Assembly (NCBI RefSeq): GCF_000416235.1
Contig: NZ_ATLO01000028.1
Span: forward strand, 1 to 64,000
DNA: 64,000 bases
Direction: 5' to 3'
From: Pseudomonas sp. CFII64
GTDB taxonomy: Bacteria > Pseudomonadota > Gammaproteobacteria > Pseudomonadales > Pseudomonadaceae
The notes beneath the pieces were generated by a model. That model was given only the letters and a program-made list of their open reading frames with translations, was not told the DNA's origin and did no database searches. Both the position numbers and the translations under genes were made by a program. This document shows, in pieces, positions 33,295 through 43,243 of this stretch; within the stretch, counting starts at the first letter, position 1; each line of letters opens with the position of its first letter.

Positions 33295-34365
33295 ATGCTT
33301 GCCCCAACAACGGCGATACCTGGTTTGTTTAGAAGTGCCGTGGGTGGCAAGGGTTCGACACTTACAAACGCCTTCGCCAATCTGGAGTCAGTGCATATTT
33401 CCGGGTGTACCAACATCATCCGCAAGGGTGATTTGCTCTGTGTTGAAGTGCCCGTACCTGGAGAGCAAGAAGATCAATTCTGGGAAATGTGTACCTTCGG
33501 TCCTGGTCTGCACATGGTCGTGACCAACTGCGTCTATGGCCAGGCGCATGAAGAAGTGGTTCCAGGGGAAAGCTTCCTGGAATTTCACTACAACATCGGT
33601 GGCGAGACTCGCTTGAGCATCGATGAAACCAACAGCGATGACATCGAGCTAGGCGAATCCCTAATGTTATTGTGCCGTCAGGATCGCGGCACCAATTACA
33701 GCGTTTTTTGCCCGCCTGGACCGCGACGGCTGGTGAGCATCTACATTCACCCCGCTATCCTGCTCAGCCAGTTCGATATTGATTTTGAAAAACTGGACGA
33801 GCAACAAAAAGCTCTCTTCGTAACCCAGGCTGATCAAATCGTATTCCAACAAATATCCATGCACGTGGACATCTTCAACGCAGTCAAACTGATCCTCGAA
33901 AATCAGTTCAAACAAGGCTCGCGCCTGCGCTTCTACCATGCGAAATGTTGGGAGCTGCTTTGCCTGTCCACACAGGAGATCATAAAGTCTTCGAACTTCA
34001 AGGATGTCGATCTGCGCTTCAATGCGCGCGATCTGAAGATGTTCGATCAGGCCCGACAGATCCTGGAGTCGCAATTCAATCCGGCACCCACCGTTGACAT
34101 GCTGTCACGCGCGGTCGGTACCAACACGAACAAACTCAAATCAGGATTCAAAGCCATCTATGGCATGACTGTTTTCGACTATGGGCTAAGGCAACGAATG
34201 GCGCATGCCATGAGCCTGCTGACCAAGGACGGGGTTTCAGCCGCTGAAGTCGCCAAGGCCATTGGCTACAGCAACCAAGCCAGCTTCTCGACAGCGTTCA
34301 AGAAATATTATGGCCATCCACCCCGCGAAGCGCGTCGTAGCACAAGTAAGTTTCTGACCCCTTGA
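33295..34365 (+). CDS. AraC-family transcriptional regulator
   Basis: The protein of about 356 residues has a C-terminal double helix-turn-helix (VDMLSRAVGTNTNKLKSGFKAIYG, read as two pieces, and AAEVAKAIGYSNQASFSTAFKKYYGHPPREARR) after a long N-terminal effector domain. I prefer ATG 33295, with GGAG 10 bases upstream, over the ATG 6 codons earlier that lacks a ribosome site. It lies 34 bases after the transporter and is the only dedicated regulator in the indole-related region, so it is the best candidate activator of the divergent cluster. No MarR-type iacR is present. Confidence 0.88.
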   Translation: MLAPTTAIPGLFRSAVGGKGSTLTNAFANLESVHISGCTNIIRKGDLLCVEVPVPGEQEDQFWEMCTFGPGLHMVVTNCVYGQAHEEVVPGESFLEFHYNIGGETRLSIDETNSDDIELGESLMLLCRQDRGTNYSVFCPPGPRRLVSIYIHPAILLSQFDIDFEKLDEQQKALFVTQADQIVFQQISMHVDIFNAVKLILENQFKQGSRLRFYHAKCWELLCLSTQEIIKSSNFKDVDLRFNARDLKMFDQARQILESQFNPAPTVDMLSRAVGTNTNKLKSGFKAIYGMTVFDYGLRQRMAHAMSLLTKDGVSAAEVAKAIGYSNQASFSTAFKKYYGHPPREARRSTSKFLTP

Positions 34366-34420
34366 GCCTGAGCAGGTCATCAGGAAGGCCGGTCTAAACG
34401 AGCACGCGCCATCCAGCGAA

Positions 34421-34975
34421 CTACTTCCCGTTACCCGGCAACATGCCGATCAGAGTCTCGTCCTTGTCAATGAAGTGGTGCTTCAAAGCAACCAGCGCAT
34501 GCCCGCCCACCAGCGCGCCGCAGCACCAGGCTGTCCAAGTATGGATGTATTTCGCCAGGTCGTAGAGTTCAGGATCAGGTGTAACCAGAGGCGGCAAAAG
34601 AAACAGCCCGGCGACGAGAATGGCTTTGTCTGCAACTGAACTCCAGTACCAGCCGGACATAGGCAGCGCGATGAGAGCGACGACGTAAAGCAGCAGGTGG
34701 CCAATCATTGCGCCGCGCTTCATCAACGGACTCATGCTTGCTGGCAACTCAGGAGGACGATTCATTAACCGCCAGGTCACGCGCAGAACGATCAGAAAAA
34801 GCAGCGTGCTGGCCACCGCCTTATGCAGGATAGTCAGTTGATGATGTGGGTTCAGCTCGTCGCGCCAGTGGGTGGCCAAGATGCCCACTCCCCAACTGCA
34901 AATCCAGAGCAACGCCATGCCCCAATGCAGCCACTTGGCGGGGCTGGTGTAACCGGAAATGGTCGTGTTTTTCAT
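34421..34975 (-). CDS. Cytochrome b561 family protein
   Basis: The 184-residue protein has four hydrophobic helices and conserved histidines in AKWLHWGMAL, HHQLTILHKAV, GHLLLYVVALIALPMSGWYW and IHTWTAWCCGALVGGHALVALKHHF, the CybB-type di-haem b561 layout. It probably transfers electrons between quinones and periplasmic partners or superoxide. I start at MKNTTISGY with an AGAAG site; longer in-frame starts lack support. It is convergent with the AraC gene and apparently monocistronic. Confidence 0.86.
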   Translation of the reverse strand: MKNTTISGYTSPAKWLHWGMALLWICSWGVGILATHWRDELNPHHQLTILHKAVASTLLFLIVLRVTWRLMNRPPELPASMSPLMKRGAMIGHLLLYVVALIALPMSGWYWSSVADKAILVAGLFLLPPLVTPDPELYDLAKYIHTWTAWCCGALVGGHALVALKHHFIDKDETLIGMLPGNGK

Positions 34976-35155
34976 GGCGGTCTTCTTCGCTGACTTATCG
35001 GACTGCGCCAACTGCCTACCTTGAATGAAATCTGGCATCAGGCCGCGCTCCACAATCCTATAGTGGAAGCGCGGCTCGATAAATAATCCCGAAAGATCAA
35101 GTGTGTAAACTTTATATCTACAGAAGAAGCTGGGCGTTGTGTGTCCTCGCTAACG

Positions 35156-36058
35156 CTACTGCCAGTGCTCACACAACCGTACCAACTCATCAACCACGTA
35201 CCTCACTTTGGGCCGCAGATGCGATACCTTGGGCCATACAGCATGGACCTCAACCGGCTCAGGCTCGTAGTCTCCCAGCACCTCTACCAGCCCGCCTGCA
35301 TCAATATCATCCTTGAAGAGGCAGCGCGGCATCTGGCAGAGACCAATGCCCGCCACTGCTGCGAGGATCATTGCCTCTCCGTCGCCTATCTGGTGAGTAA
35401 AAGGTGGCGCGTAGCGAACGGTGTTTTGCCCCTCCCTGACTCGCCAAGAGAGTGGCTGGCCCCGTCGATGCCCAACGATGCAGTGGTGACGATTTAGATC
35501 TTCCAGCGTGCCAGGTACGCCGAAACGATCCAGGTAACTCGGCGCGGCACAGATAGCCCAACGTTGTCGTGCGAGACGGCGGGCCACGAGGCCACTGGTG
35601 TCTTTGAGTTCTCCAAAGCGAACCAGTAGGTCGATGCCCTCTTCGATTGGATCGACCAGATGGTCAGAAAAAGTCATGTTCAATTGCAACGCGGGATACT
35701 TATTAGCGATTTCAAATAACAAGGGCGCGACAACCCTGCGGCCGAATGCGACGGGTATGTCTACGCGCAATCGGCCAGAGGGCTCGCGGGTTCCCGGACC
35801 CAGTCCGCTCTCTGCAGCGCCGATTTCTTCGAGTGCGTTTGAGCACGCGATGAAATACGCATCTCCATCAGCAGTCAGGGAGATCCGTCGCGTGGATCGA
35901 TGAAACAGTTGCACCCCCAAGCGTTCCTCAAGGCGTGCAATGGACTTACCGACGGCTGATTTAGAGATCCCCAATCGCGCGGCCGCCTCGGTAAAGCTAT
36001 TGGAGCGCGCCGCCATGACGAAGGTGAGAACACCTTGAAACGAATCGATGGGAATCAT
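35156..36058 (-). CDS. LysR-family transcriptional regulator
   Basis: This is a 300-residue LysR protein with an N-terminal HTH (FTEAAARLGISKSAVGKSIARLEERLGVQLFHRSTR, given here as overlapping HTH segments of the family) and a substrate-binding domain. It is divergent from the tautomerase/quinol-monooxygenase-like pair at 36200-36838 and probably controls it. The LFHRSTRRISLTADG type is common among regulators of reductase and efflux genes in Pseudomonas. Confidence 0.88.
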   Translation of the reverse strand: MIPIDSFQGVLTFVMAARSNSFTEAAARLGISKSAVGKSIARLEERLGVQLFHRSTRRISLTADGDAYFIACSNALEEIGAAESGLGPGTREPSGRLRVDIPVAFGRRVVAPLLFEIANKYPALQLNMTFSDHLVDPIEEGIDLLVRFGELKDTSGLVARRLARQRWAICAAPSYLDRFGVPGTLEDLNRHHCIVGHRRGQPLSWRVREGQNTVRYAPPFTHQIGDGEAMILAAVAGIGLCQMPRCLFKDDIDAGGLVEVLGDYEPEPVEVHAVWPKVSHLRPKVRYVVDELVRLCEHWQ

Positions 36059-36199
36059 AAACGCCTTTGACTGTAGATATAAACGCTACCCACTTTATAG
36101 TTTTAGGCTGTTTATCGCTAGGCTCTTCTACTCTAGGATTGTTGTATGTCACGGCCTGATCACTTCAGACCGCGTTATTTATCCCATGAGGAATACATC

Positions 36200-36397
36200 A
36201 TGCCCGTAGTACGCGTTAGCTGGTTCGAAGGTAAAGAGCACGCTCAGAAAGCCACCGTTGCTGCTGAGATTACCGAAAGCATCGTTAAAAACACCGGCAC
36301 CCCTGCCGAATACATCTACGTTATTTTTGAAGACGTAGCGCCATCGGATTGGGCAGGTTCGGGCAAGTTGTTCGGCGAAGCACCCGAGAAGTCCTGA
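36200..36397 (+). CDS. 4-oxalocrotonate tautomerase family protein
   Basis: This is a 65-residue protein starting MPVVRVSWFEG. After removal of Met, Pro1 would be the catalytic base as in 4-oxalocrotonate tautomerase. GAGGAA at 36188-36193 fixes this start and rules out the longer frame. The family isomerises enol/keto acids of aromatic meta-cleavage or acts on haloacrylates. No meta-cleavage operon is present, and the neighbour is a quinol-monooxygenase-like protein. Confidence 0.83.
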   Translation: MPVVRVSWFEGKEHAQKATVAAEITESIVKNTGTPAEYIYVIFEDVAPSDWAGSGKLFGEAPEKS

Positions 36398-36484
36398 ACC
36401 TGAACACTGCATCGAATGCATCGGCTGAGTCAGCGATGCATCCTCCCCTGACGTCTTCTGACGCCGCCGATGGAAGAGATCCTC

Positions 36485-36838
36485 ATGCATCCCCATATTT
36501 CCTGCCTGTTCACCCTTGCAATCAAACCCGGCGACTTTCCAGAGTTTAAAGCGCTGATTGCTCAGATCGTTCCTGCGACCAAGCTTGAACCGGGCACACT
36601 GGTTTACGAGTACAGCGTCAACGAAGACCAAAGCGTTGCGCATATTCTAGAGCGTTACAACGTCGAATCCGTAGTCAGCCACGTGGACGAGACATTTGCT
36701 CCGTTCGGCAAGCGCTTCCTGGAACTGTGCACCATCACCAGCCTGGTCGTGTACGGCACTCCAGATGCAGAGATTCGCAAACGTCTGGATCCGTTCGGTG
36801 CTGTCTACATGACGCCGTTCGATGGCTTCAGCCGCTGA
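36485..36838 (+). CDS. ABM-family putative quinol monooxygenase
   Basis: The 117-residue protein has the ABM/YgiN-like dimeric alpha/beta-barrel pattern (FTLAIKPGDFPEFKALIAQI, EPGTLVYEYSVNED, HILERYNVESVVSHV). GGAAGAGA 5 bases before ATG 36485 supports this start. YgiN-like proteins oxidise menadiol-type quinols. It lies 87 bases after the tautomerase gene and probably shares its LysR control. Confidence 0.8.
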   Translation: MHPHISCLFTLAIKPGDFPEFKALIAQIVPATKLEPGTLVYEYSVNEDQSVAHILERYNVESVVSHVDETFAPFGKRFLELCTITSLVVYGTPDAEIRKRLDPFGAVYMTPFDGFSR

Positions 36839-37005
36839 TCGAGTAAGTCTGCGCAGACTCGACAGCAAGAAATTGAGGCTGCGCTTATGCTCCCTGTCCG
36901 AGACTGGCAACCATTAGGTGGTGGGCAGGTGCCGTGCCTATCGAGAACAATCCGATAGAGAACCAGGTGCTGTCACGGGCAATTGGGGCCTCGATACAGC
37001 CGGGT

Positions 37006-37881
37006 TCAACTGGCATTTGAGGGCAACCCCAACCCATTGGGTTCAAGCAACTGCAAGATTTCATCGGCGGTTTTGCGCACCACCTTGTCGTTGCGACGAT
37101 CAGGATGCATTGCGACCCAAATGTCGAGGCTGAGCATAGGAAGATTGTTGTCGAGCTTGACCAGGCGATCGTCACGATCACCGATGAAGCAAGGCAGTCC
37201 CGCGACGCCAACGCCTGTACAAGCTGCTTCGTATTGGTGGCTCAAATCAGTGACCTCGCAGGCAACCCGCCTCGTAGCGATGACTTCGTAAAGCCAACGC
37301 TTGTGCGCAAAGTCGCCTTGCCGGTCGGTGTAACCGACGAACTCCCATTTTTGTTCATCCAGCGTATTCACATAGTCTCGTTGCGCATAGAGAGCGAACT
37401 GCATCTTGCCCACCTTTTTGACGATGTCCGTATCTTCAATAGGTGGCGAAAGACGCAATGCCAGGTCTGCCTCCAGACGCGACAGGGAGACGAAATGAGG
37501 TTCACTCAGAATTGAAAGCTGCACCATCGGAGACATTCTGGCCAGCTCAGCCAGGTTTGGGGTCAGGAAGTGCCTGGCAAGAATAGGAGGCGCGGTGATG
37601 GTGACCTTCGCCCTCATGGCCGACCTGGACGACAAACACTTACGCTCAACGGCGAAAGCCTTTTCTTCAATGTCCAAAACATCCTGCATGATCTGCTGGC
37701 CAATGGCAGTCAGACGCGACTCACGCGGGAGTCGATCGATCAGGCGGACATTGAGTTGGGCCTCAAGTGCGGCCAGCCGTCGGCTCACCGTGGCTTGATT
37801 GACGTCGAGCGCACGTGCAGCCCCCGACAGGCTGCCTGCCGTAGCAATTGCCAAAAAGAATCTTAGATCTTCCCAGTCCAT
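37006..37881 (-). CDS. LysR-family transcriptional regulator
   Basis: The 291-residue LysR protein starts MDWEDLRFFLAIATAGSLSG, with the HTH in ARALDVNQATVSRRLAALEA. It is divergent from the MFS/CMD-like pair at 37988-40000. The gap contains TATGCG (37886-37891) and CGCATA (37927-37932), outer arms of a loose inverted repeat that could be its operator. The effector is unknown. Confidence 0.87.
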   Translation of the reverse strand: MDWEDLRFFLAIATAGSLSGAARALDVNQATVSRRLAALEAQLNVRLIDRLPRESRLTAIGQQIMQDVLDIEEKAFAVERKCLSSRSAMRAKVTITAPPILARHFLTPNLAELARMSPMVQLSILSEPHFVSLSRLEADLALRLSPPIEDTDIVKKVGKMQFALYAQRDYVNTLDEQKWEFVGYTDRQGDFAHKRWLYEVIATRRVACEVTDLSHQYEAACTGVGVAGLPCFIGDRDDRLVKLDNNLPMLSLDIWVAMHPDRRNDKVVRKTADEILQLLEPNGLGLPSNAS

Positions 37882-37987
37882 GAGCTATGCGTTTATGCAG
37901 TGAATGTGTGCAAATTCTAGTATTTACGCATAAGTTGTCAACCGTTACCGTCTACATCATTGATCTAACACTTGCGACCCCAAAATC

Positions 37988-39367
37988 ATGTCCAACGCCC
38001 CGCCCAAAACCACATCACTAGCCGCAATCCAGATCGCGGCATGCTTAGGTTTTCTAGTCGTCCAACTTGATGTCAGCGTCGTCAACGTCGGGCTCGGCGC
38101 TTTGAAAACCGCATTCGATACTAACCTGACTGGTCTGCAGTGGGTCATCAACAGCTATGCACTGGCGTTCTCGGCGCTGTTAATCCTAGGGGGCGCGGGG
38201 GGTGACAAGTTTGGTGCCAGAACCGTATTCGCGTCGGGGTTTGCCCTATTTACGTTGGCTTCCATAGGCTGCGGCCTGTCTAACAGCATGAGCATGCTGA
38301 TCGGTATGCGGGTTGTTCAAGGTGTGGGTGCAGCCCTCTTGGTGCCTACCTCCCTGACATTGATAAGACTGGCATTCGACGATCCTGCCAAACGGCGATC
38401 AGCCGTGGCAATGTGGGGCGCTTGTGGAGGAATCGCCTTGGCGGCGGGACCAGTCATGGGTGGCCTGCTCATTGAGTGGCTCGGATGGCAGAGTGTTTTT
38501 CTACTCAACGTCCCCATAGGCATTCTCGCGATTGGGTTGATCGTGCGTTATGCACCGCCCTCCCCACGCATTGATAAAAAATTCGACTTACCGGGGCAAA
38601 TCAGTATTGGTATCTGCTTGGCGTCATTGACCTACGCGCTGACCGAATCAAGTTCCAAAGGCTGGGTAACTGAAACCATCTCGACTATGGCCGTCGCGGT
38701 GTTTTGCGCAATTGCGTTCGTCTTGATTGAGCGCCGGGTAAAGAACCCCATGCTCCCCAGTCGCTTGGCCCAGAACAAGACCCTGGCAACCACTGCATTG
38801 GCTGGCGCGGCCATCAATCTCACCTTCTACGGTACCGTGTTTGTATTCAGCATCTACTTCCAGTCGTTTCTGCACTACGACGCTTTTAGAACCGGCCTGG
38901 CGTTCATACCGCTAACGGCAGTCCTGACGATCTCCACAATGGTCTCCTCCCGGATTGCCAAGCACATCAGTGCAAAACGTATCATAACCACTGGCTTCTT
39001 GATTCAGGCAGTTGGCTTCATGGCGCTGGCCCGCGTCACGCCAGAAACATCGCTCTGGTACCTGAATATCGCCTTGATGGTAGTGGGTATCGGCAGTGCG
39101 TCGTCCGTGCCCTCGATTACTAATTCGATGCTGTCGTCGGTGTCTTCTCAGGACGCCGGCATGGCGTCGGGGTTGATGGCATCAGCTCGGCAATTGGGGG
39201 GTGTGATTGGTGTTGCTGTGTTTGGGGCCCTGATTACCAGCACCGAACCAGCCGCTTTTTCCCAGGGCTTATCGACTGCAATGATCGTCTCGGCGTTGGT
39301 TTTACTGGTCTGTATCGCAGTGAATCATTGGGTCAGCCGCACATTCCGGCTACCCGTCAGCACCTGA
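37988..39367 (+). CDS. MFS transporter, EmrB/QacA (DHA2) type
   Basis: The 459-residue protein has about 14 hydrophobic segments and the DHA2 motif C-like GPVMGGLLIEWLGWQSVFLLNVPIG, plus the first-helix LDVSVVNVGLGAL pattern. DHA2 members export drugs and toxic organics by proton antiport. With the downstream carboxymuconolactone-decarboxylase-like protein and LysR control, an efflux and redox-detoxification role is likely. Confidence 0.87.
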   Translation: MSNAPPKTTSLAAIQIAACLGFLVVQLDVSVVNVGLGALKTAFDTNLTGLQWVINSYALAFSALLILGGAGGDKFGARTVFASGFALFTLASIGCGLSNSMSMLIGMRVVQGVGAALLVPTSLTLIRLAFDDPAKRRSAVAMWGACGGIALAAGPVMGGLLIEWLGWQSVFLLNVPIGILAIGLIVRYAPPSPRIDKKFDLPGQISIGICLASLTYALTESSSKGWVTETISTMAVAVFCAIAFVLIERRVKNPMLPSRLAQNKTLATTALAGAAINLTFYGTVFVFSIYFQSFLHYDAFRTGLAFIPLTAVLTISTMVSSRIAKHISAKRIITTGFLIQAVGFMALARVTPETSLWYLNIALMVVGIGSASSVPSITNSMLSSVSSQDAGMASGLMASARQLGGVIGVAVFGALITSTEPAAFSQGLSTAMIVSALVLLVCIAVNHWVSRTFRLPVST

Positions 39368-39415
39368 TTTTAGATCAACCTTTCAGCCATCAACCTTAGT
39401 TAACAGGAGTGCCTT

Positions 39416-40000
39416 GTGGCCAACCCAAGCGGTTCCAATGACAAAATCAGTTCAAAGGTAGAAATCGATTACCCGGATTTTACGAATCTGCCTGATCACG
39501 TGTCAGACAAGTTCGAAAAGCTACCGACGAAGGTCAACTTCTTCCGGATGCTGGGTTACAGCCCTGGAGCATTCAATCCGATGATTGATCTGACCAATGC
39601 GATATTCAGGGATCTGACCATCTCCGACTATCATAAGGAGCTGATGGTTTTACTCTTGGCTGCACATGAAAATGTCGCCTACGAATGGGAGCAGCACGTC
39701 TCCATCGCGCAGGCTGCGGGCGTCCGCCCGGACCAGTTTGTCGCCATCGCCGAGGGTCGCCTGGAGGATACCCAAGCATTTAAAGAAGACGAACGCGTGC
39801 TGCTGCGGTTTGGCCAAGCCATCCTCGACAAAGGTAAGGCACCGGGTGTGCTGTTCAAACATGCCCAAGAGCACTTTTCGCTTCAGGAATTGAGCGATGC
39901 AATTATCGTAATTGGTTACTATCGGATGTTATCGGGCTACATCCAGACCTTCGACATCACCATTGATGCACAAGTGGATGGGAACTGGATCAAGGGATGA
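39416..40000 (+). CDS. Carboxymuconolactone decarboxylase/AhpD-like protein
   Basis: The 194-residue protein starts at GTG after an AGGAG site. It has the CMD-fold pattern FRDLTISDYHKELMVLLLAA and NVAYEWEQHVSIAQAAGV, with Glu and His at the usual active-site place but no CxxC pair, so a peroxidase (AhpD) function is unlikely. It lies 48 bases after the MFS gene. Related proteins act as lactone decarboxylases or have unknown roles. Confidence 0.82.
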   Translation: MANPSGSNDKISSKVEIDYPDFTNLPDHVSDKFEKLPTKVNFFRMLGYSPGAFNPMIDLTNAIFRDLTISDYHKELMVLLLAAHENVAYEWEQHVSIAQAAGVRPDQFVAIAEGRLEDTQAFKEDERVLLRFGQAILDKGKAPGVLFKHAQEHFSLQELSDAIIVIGYYRMLSGYIQTFDITIDAQVDGNWIKG

Positions 40001-40624
40001 GATTGATCGGTGCGTTGTTCCTCGGAGCCGTTAGTGAAACATCAGTACCTGCATGAAAGGTTGGCGCGTGCACGAATCTGTCTGGGCTTCATGCCTTTCC
40101 ATGCCTACGGGCTGGGTGGGTATTGAGCCTTCTGGAACATGCCCAATAGACGGTTTCGAAATCAGCGACTGTTTACAGAGAGCGTCAATTTGGTGCGCCT
40201 CCTATTTTCAGCATTAAATTTGAGCACCTCTCTAGCCAAAGTTACCCGATCAAGCCGAACGCCATGCAAGATCTCATTGCATCTATGAAACATCAGTCCA
40301 TGACCACCTTAAAACCCAATCATACTTACAGCTTTGAGATATTGCTAACTTTCGAAATCGGAACTTTTATTTTTCATTAAAGCTGACCGATAATTTAAGA
40401 AAGTTCATCAGCCTGCTCGCAGCTTCGCTCGCACCCCCGTATTTAAAGGATGATACGGAGTCATCACACTATCACTATCGTGCCTCCACGCTAACTAATC
40501 GTGGTCACTGCTGTGACCAGCAGTGGCACAGCAAATGCAAACATAGCTCAGGTCGAACACTGGCAGCGTTTTGCTGCATAAGAAAGATACAGCGCCTTTG
40601 GCCTGGTCACCCTGGAGCAACTCT
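40001..40624. other. Long non-coding stretch upstream of the chemoreceptor
   Basis: These 624 bases are less GC-rich than the flanks and contain no supported gene or RNA. The recognisable signals are nested inverted repeats at 40502-40523 and a sigma-54-like promoter at 40524-40539, both close to the chemoreceptor start. The rest shows nothing I can name. Confidence 0.55.
40524..40539 (+). promoter_or_regulatory. Sigma-54-type promoter candidate for the chemoreceptor gene
   Basis: TGGCAC-AGCAA-ATGCA has the GG and GC dinucleotides at the strict 10-base spacing and one mismatch to the -24/-12 consensus. It ends 85 bases before the chemoreceptor ATG. Directly upstream, TGGTCAC/GTGACCA and CTGCTG/CAGCAG palindromes overlap. 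Confidence 0.5.
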
Positions 40625-42181
40625 ATGCATGCTGCTGCACTACCTGAAGCCTTTCAGGAGCCGCCGATTTCCCTACTTACCCCCACGGGAAAACTTATCG
40701 AGTGCAACCCGGCTTACTTGCAGATGAGTGGCTATCAAGAGCATGAACTCAAGGACAAATCATTCGAGCTGATCAATCATGCGCTAATGCCCAAACCAGT
40801 GATTCAAGGAATGTGGCGCACCTTGGCTAAAGGATTGCCCTGGACAGCTCCGCTGCAGGGTCGGCACAAAGATGGCAGAGAGTACTGGAACCTGCTCTAT
40901 GTCATGCCCCTGCTGGATGAACAGAAACGTCTTTCAGCTTTGGGCACTCTCTATTTTCCGTTGCACGGGGACGCGCTAGTTCGCGCACGCCAGCTTTATC
41001 AACGGCTGAACAAAGGCAGCTCACCTTGGCCGTTGACCGTGCGAGTGAGTGAGCACCTGCAGGCACATGGAGTCTCATTGGCGTTTGCGGCAGCCGGGTT
41101 TGCCGCTGCGTCACTGAGTTGGCTGAGCCTGGGCACCGCCACCTTGCTTGCCGGTGTCGCACTGGCATCCAGCGCACAACCGCATTGGCGACAACAGCGA
41201 CTCAACCGCAAACTGCTGGCACTTCAAAACACCGCATTCGCCGACCCATTATTGACACCGCTATTCAGCGGCAAGCCCGGTTCGGCTGCACTGCTGGCCA
41301 TGGCCTTTGATAGCCAACGTGTGCGTATGAACGCCGTCATGACAAGGCTCTGCATCAACAGTGAGATACTGCGCCAGCAATCCGAAGCCGCAACCGATGT
41401 GGTGCACGACAATGTTACCCAGCTGAATGGCCAGGCCGCCAAGACCGAACAGTCGGCGGCCGCCATAAATCAGATGAGCGCTACGCTGCAGGACTTGTCT
41501 CGCGACCTTCAGCAGACCGCTGAAGCTGCTACCCGCACTGATAGCCTGGCGCGCGAAGGTCAACGATTGTCAGAGCAGTGTCAGGTCTCTATGGACAGCA
41601 CCGGGCTTGAAGTCCGCAGCATCGGTGAAGCGGTAAATCGTCTGGCTAGCGCTATTGAATCGATTAGCGGTATCGCCCAGGTTATCCAGAGCATTGCCGA
41701 ACAAACCAACTTGCTGGCACTCAATGCGGCGATTGAAGCCGCTCGCGCCGGGGAGTCGGGTCGCGGCTTTGCCGTCGTGGCCGATGAGGTGCGAAGCCTC
41801 GCCTCGCGCACCGCCGGCTCGACCCGCCAGATCCAACAATCGATCAATGGGTTGCGCGCTGATAGTCAACAGGCTATCGACACTGTCGAACGCGGCCAGC
41901 AAGCGGCCAAGCGTTCCCAGACCGACGTCGCACAAGCGGGTATGGCTCTGCTGCGCATTTGTGACGAGGTAGGACAGATTAGCGCCATGAGCCAACAGAT
42001 GGCGACAGCCATCGAAGAGCAGGGCCAGGTCACTGAGCAGGTTAATCAGCAGATTGTCGAGATTGCCGGGCTGACCGCCACCAGCCGCAGCCATGCCGGA
42101 CAAAGCGAGGAAATTAGCAATACCCTGAGTGGGCTAGCGCGCTCTCAACTGAGTCTGGCTCAGCGGTTCATTGCAGACTAG
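40625..42181 (+). CDS. Methyl-accepting chemotaxis protein with N-terminal PAS domain (Aer-like)
   Basis: This is a 518-residue chemoreceptor. An N-terminal PAS domain spans about residues 15-120 ([23 protein letters not shown], then [13 protein letters not shown]). A hydrophobic double segment near residues 145-185 anchors it in the membrane, and a methyl-accepting signalling domain follows with the hairpin tip [19 protein letters not shown]. No periplasmic domain is present, as in Aer-type energy or redox sensors. I start at ATG 40625 with GGAG 7 bases upstream rather than an upstream TTG without a ribosome site. Confidence 0.9.
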   Translation: MHAAALPEAFQEPPISLLTPTGKLIECNPAYLQMSGYQEHELKDKSFELINHALMPKPVIQGMWRTLAKGLPWTAPLQGRHKDGREYWNLLYVMPLLDEQKRLSALGTLYFPLHGDALVRARQLYQRLNKGSSPWPLTVRVSEHLQAHGVSLAFAAAGFAAASLSWLSLGTATLLAGVALASSAQPHWRQQRLNRKLLALQNTAFADPLLTPLFSGKPGSAALLAMAFDSQRVRMNAVMTRLCINSEILRQQSEAATDVVHDNVTQLNGQAAKTEQSAAAINQMSATLQDLSRDLQQTAEAATRTDSLAREGQRLSEQCQVSMDSTGLEVRSIGEAVNRLASAIESISGIAQVIQSIAEQTNLLALNAAIEAARAGESGRGFAVVADEVRSLASRTAGSTRQIQQSINGLRADSQQAIDTVERGQQAAKRSQTDVAQAGMALLRICDEVGQISAMSQQMATAIEEQGQVTEQVNQQIVEIAGLTATSRSHAGQSEEISNTLSGLARSQLSLAQRFIAD

Positions 42182-42233
42182 GCCGCTATTCGACGCAGGC
42201 GGAAACTGCATCGACAATTGCGATAACTGATGC

Positions 42234-43136
42234 CTACGCGGCTCTGGTGACAGCAGTACAAGCCTCTACCAGCCAAGGAATACGTCGGCTGCAATACTCC
42301 AGGTAAGTGTGAACAACCGCAGAGCGGTGCCGATGCGCGGGATATAAAAGACTCAAGGAAGATTCTGGCAATGGGCAATCTGGCAGCAAAGGCACAAGCA
42401 GGCCGCTCTGGATCGCATCCTTGACGATAAAGGGGGGAAGTTCCGTCATAACCTCCCCCGCTAATGCACTGTGCAAAAGATGCATGCTGTCATTTGTCGA
42501 CAACACGGTGTTGGGCATCACTGACACTTCCGGGAACCGCCAGACACCGCTGGTATTGGTGCCGAGGCTCCATGTTGCACAGGGAAAATCACTTAAATCA
42601 TTTGGATGACTAGGCATACCGTGAGATGCAAGATATTGAGGGCTGGCGACCAAGATATGTCGATAATCGAGCAGGTGCCTGGCGATCAAGGCTTCGTGCT
42701 CCAGCTTGCCGACGCGAAGCGCCACGTCTATGCCGTCCTCGACAGGGTGAACACGACGCTCCGTCGAAAGCAGATGAACGCGGATGTCGGGATGATCCTT
42801 CTGAAAGTCCGAAATCAACTGCCACCATGGCGAGAATGATGGGGGAACTGAAAGACGCAACTTACCTTTAACGTGGGCTTGGTCACTCACGACTGCGTCC
42901 TGGGCTTCTTGCAAGAGCTCCAGGCCACGGCTGGCATGCTCAAACAGGCGTGCACCGGCTTCGGTCAGTTTCACGCCCCTGGCTGAGCGCTCCAGCAATT
43001 CGACCTTCAGCGCCTGCTCAAGGGCTCGTATCCTTCGACTTGCGGTGGGCAGCGGGACCCCCAGACGTTCAGCGCCAGCGGTCATGCTTCCGGCCTGGAC
43101 GATCGTTACCAGCATCTGCACCGCATTGAGATCCAT
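42234..43136 (-). CDS. LysR-family transcriptional regulator
   Basis: The protein of about 300 residues starts MDLNAVQMLVTIVQAGSMTA and has an HTH in ERLGVPLPTASRRIRALEQAL. GAGGGG before ATG 43136 supports this start. It is divergent from the nitroreductase/ABM/glutaredoxin genes and most likely regulates them. It is convergent with the chemoreceptor. Confidence 0.87.
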   Translation of the reverse strand: MDLNAVQMLVTIVQAGSMTAGAERLGVPLPTASRRIRALEQALKVELLERSARGVKLTEAGARLFEHASRGLELLQEAQDAVVSDQAHVKGKLRLSVPPSFSPWWQLISDFQKDHPDIRVHLLSTERRVHPVEDGIDVALRVGKLEHEALIARHLLDYRHILVASPQYLASHGMPSHPNDLSDFPCATWSLGTNTSGVWRFPEVSVMPNTVLSTNDSMHLLHSALAGEVMTELPPFIVKDAIQSGLLVPLLPDCPLPESSLSLLYPAHRHRSAVVHTYLEYCSRRIPWLVEACTAVTRAA

Positions 43137-43243
43137 GCTCACCCCTCTCATTTATGAAACGCATAGTCTCATTGGCGGGCATTCCCTTTCAATCATGCAC
43201 AACCTAAAGTGGGCTTAATGTTTCTATAGACAAGGGAATAAAC

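Noticed and set aside
40034..40300. Two copies of TGAAACATCAGT in the long gap
   Set aside because: Only 12 bases, spaced about 250 apart and with no further pattern; chance is likely.
40386..40393. ACCGATAA, resembling a sigma-28 (FliA) -10 element
   Set aside because: No matching -35 TAAA at the right distance, and it lies over 200 bases before the chemoreceptor.
40561..40575. TGGCA...TTGCT, second sigma-54-like element
   Set aside because: GG to GC spacing is one base short, which normally abolishes sigma-54 recognition; the site at 40524-40539 is better.
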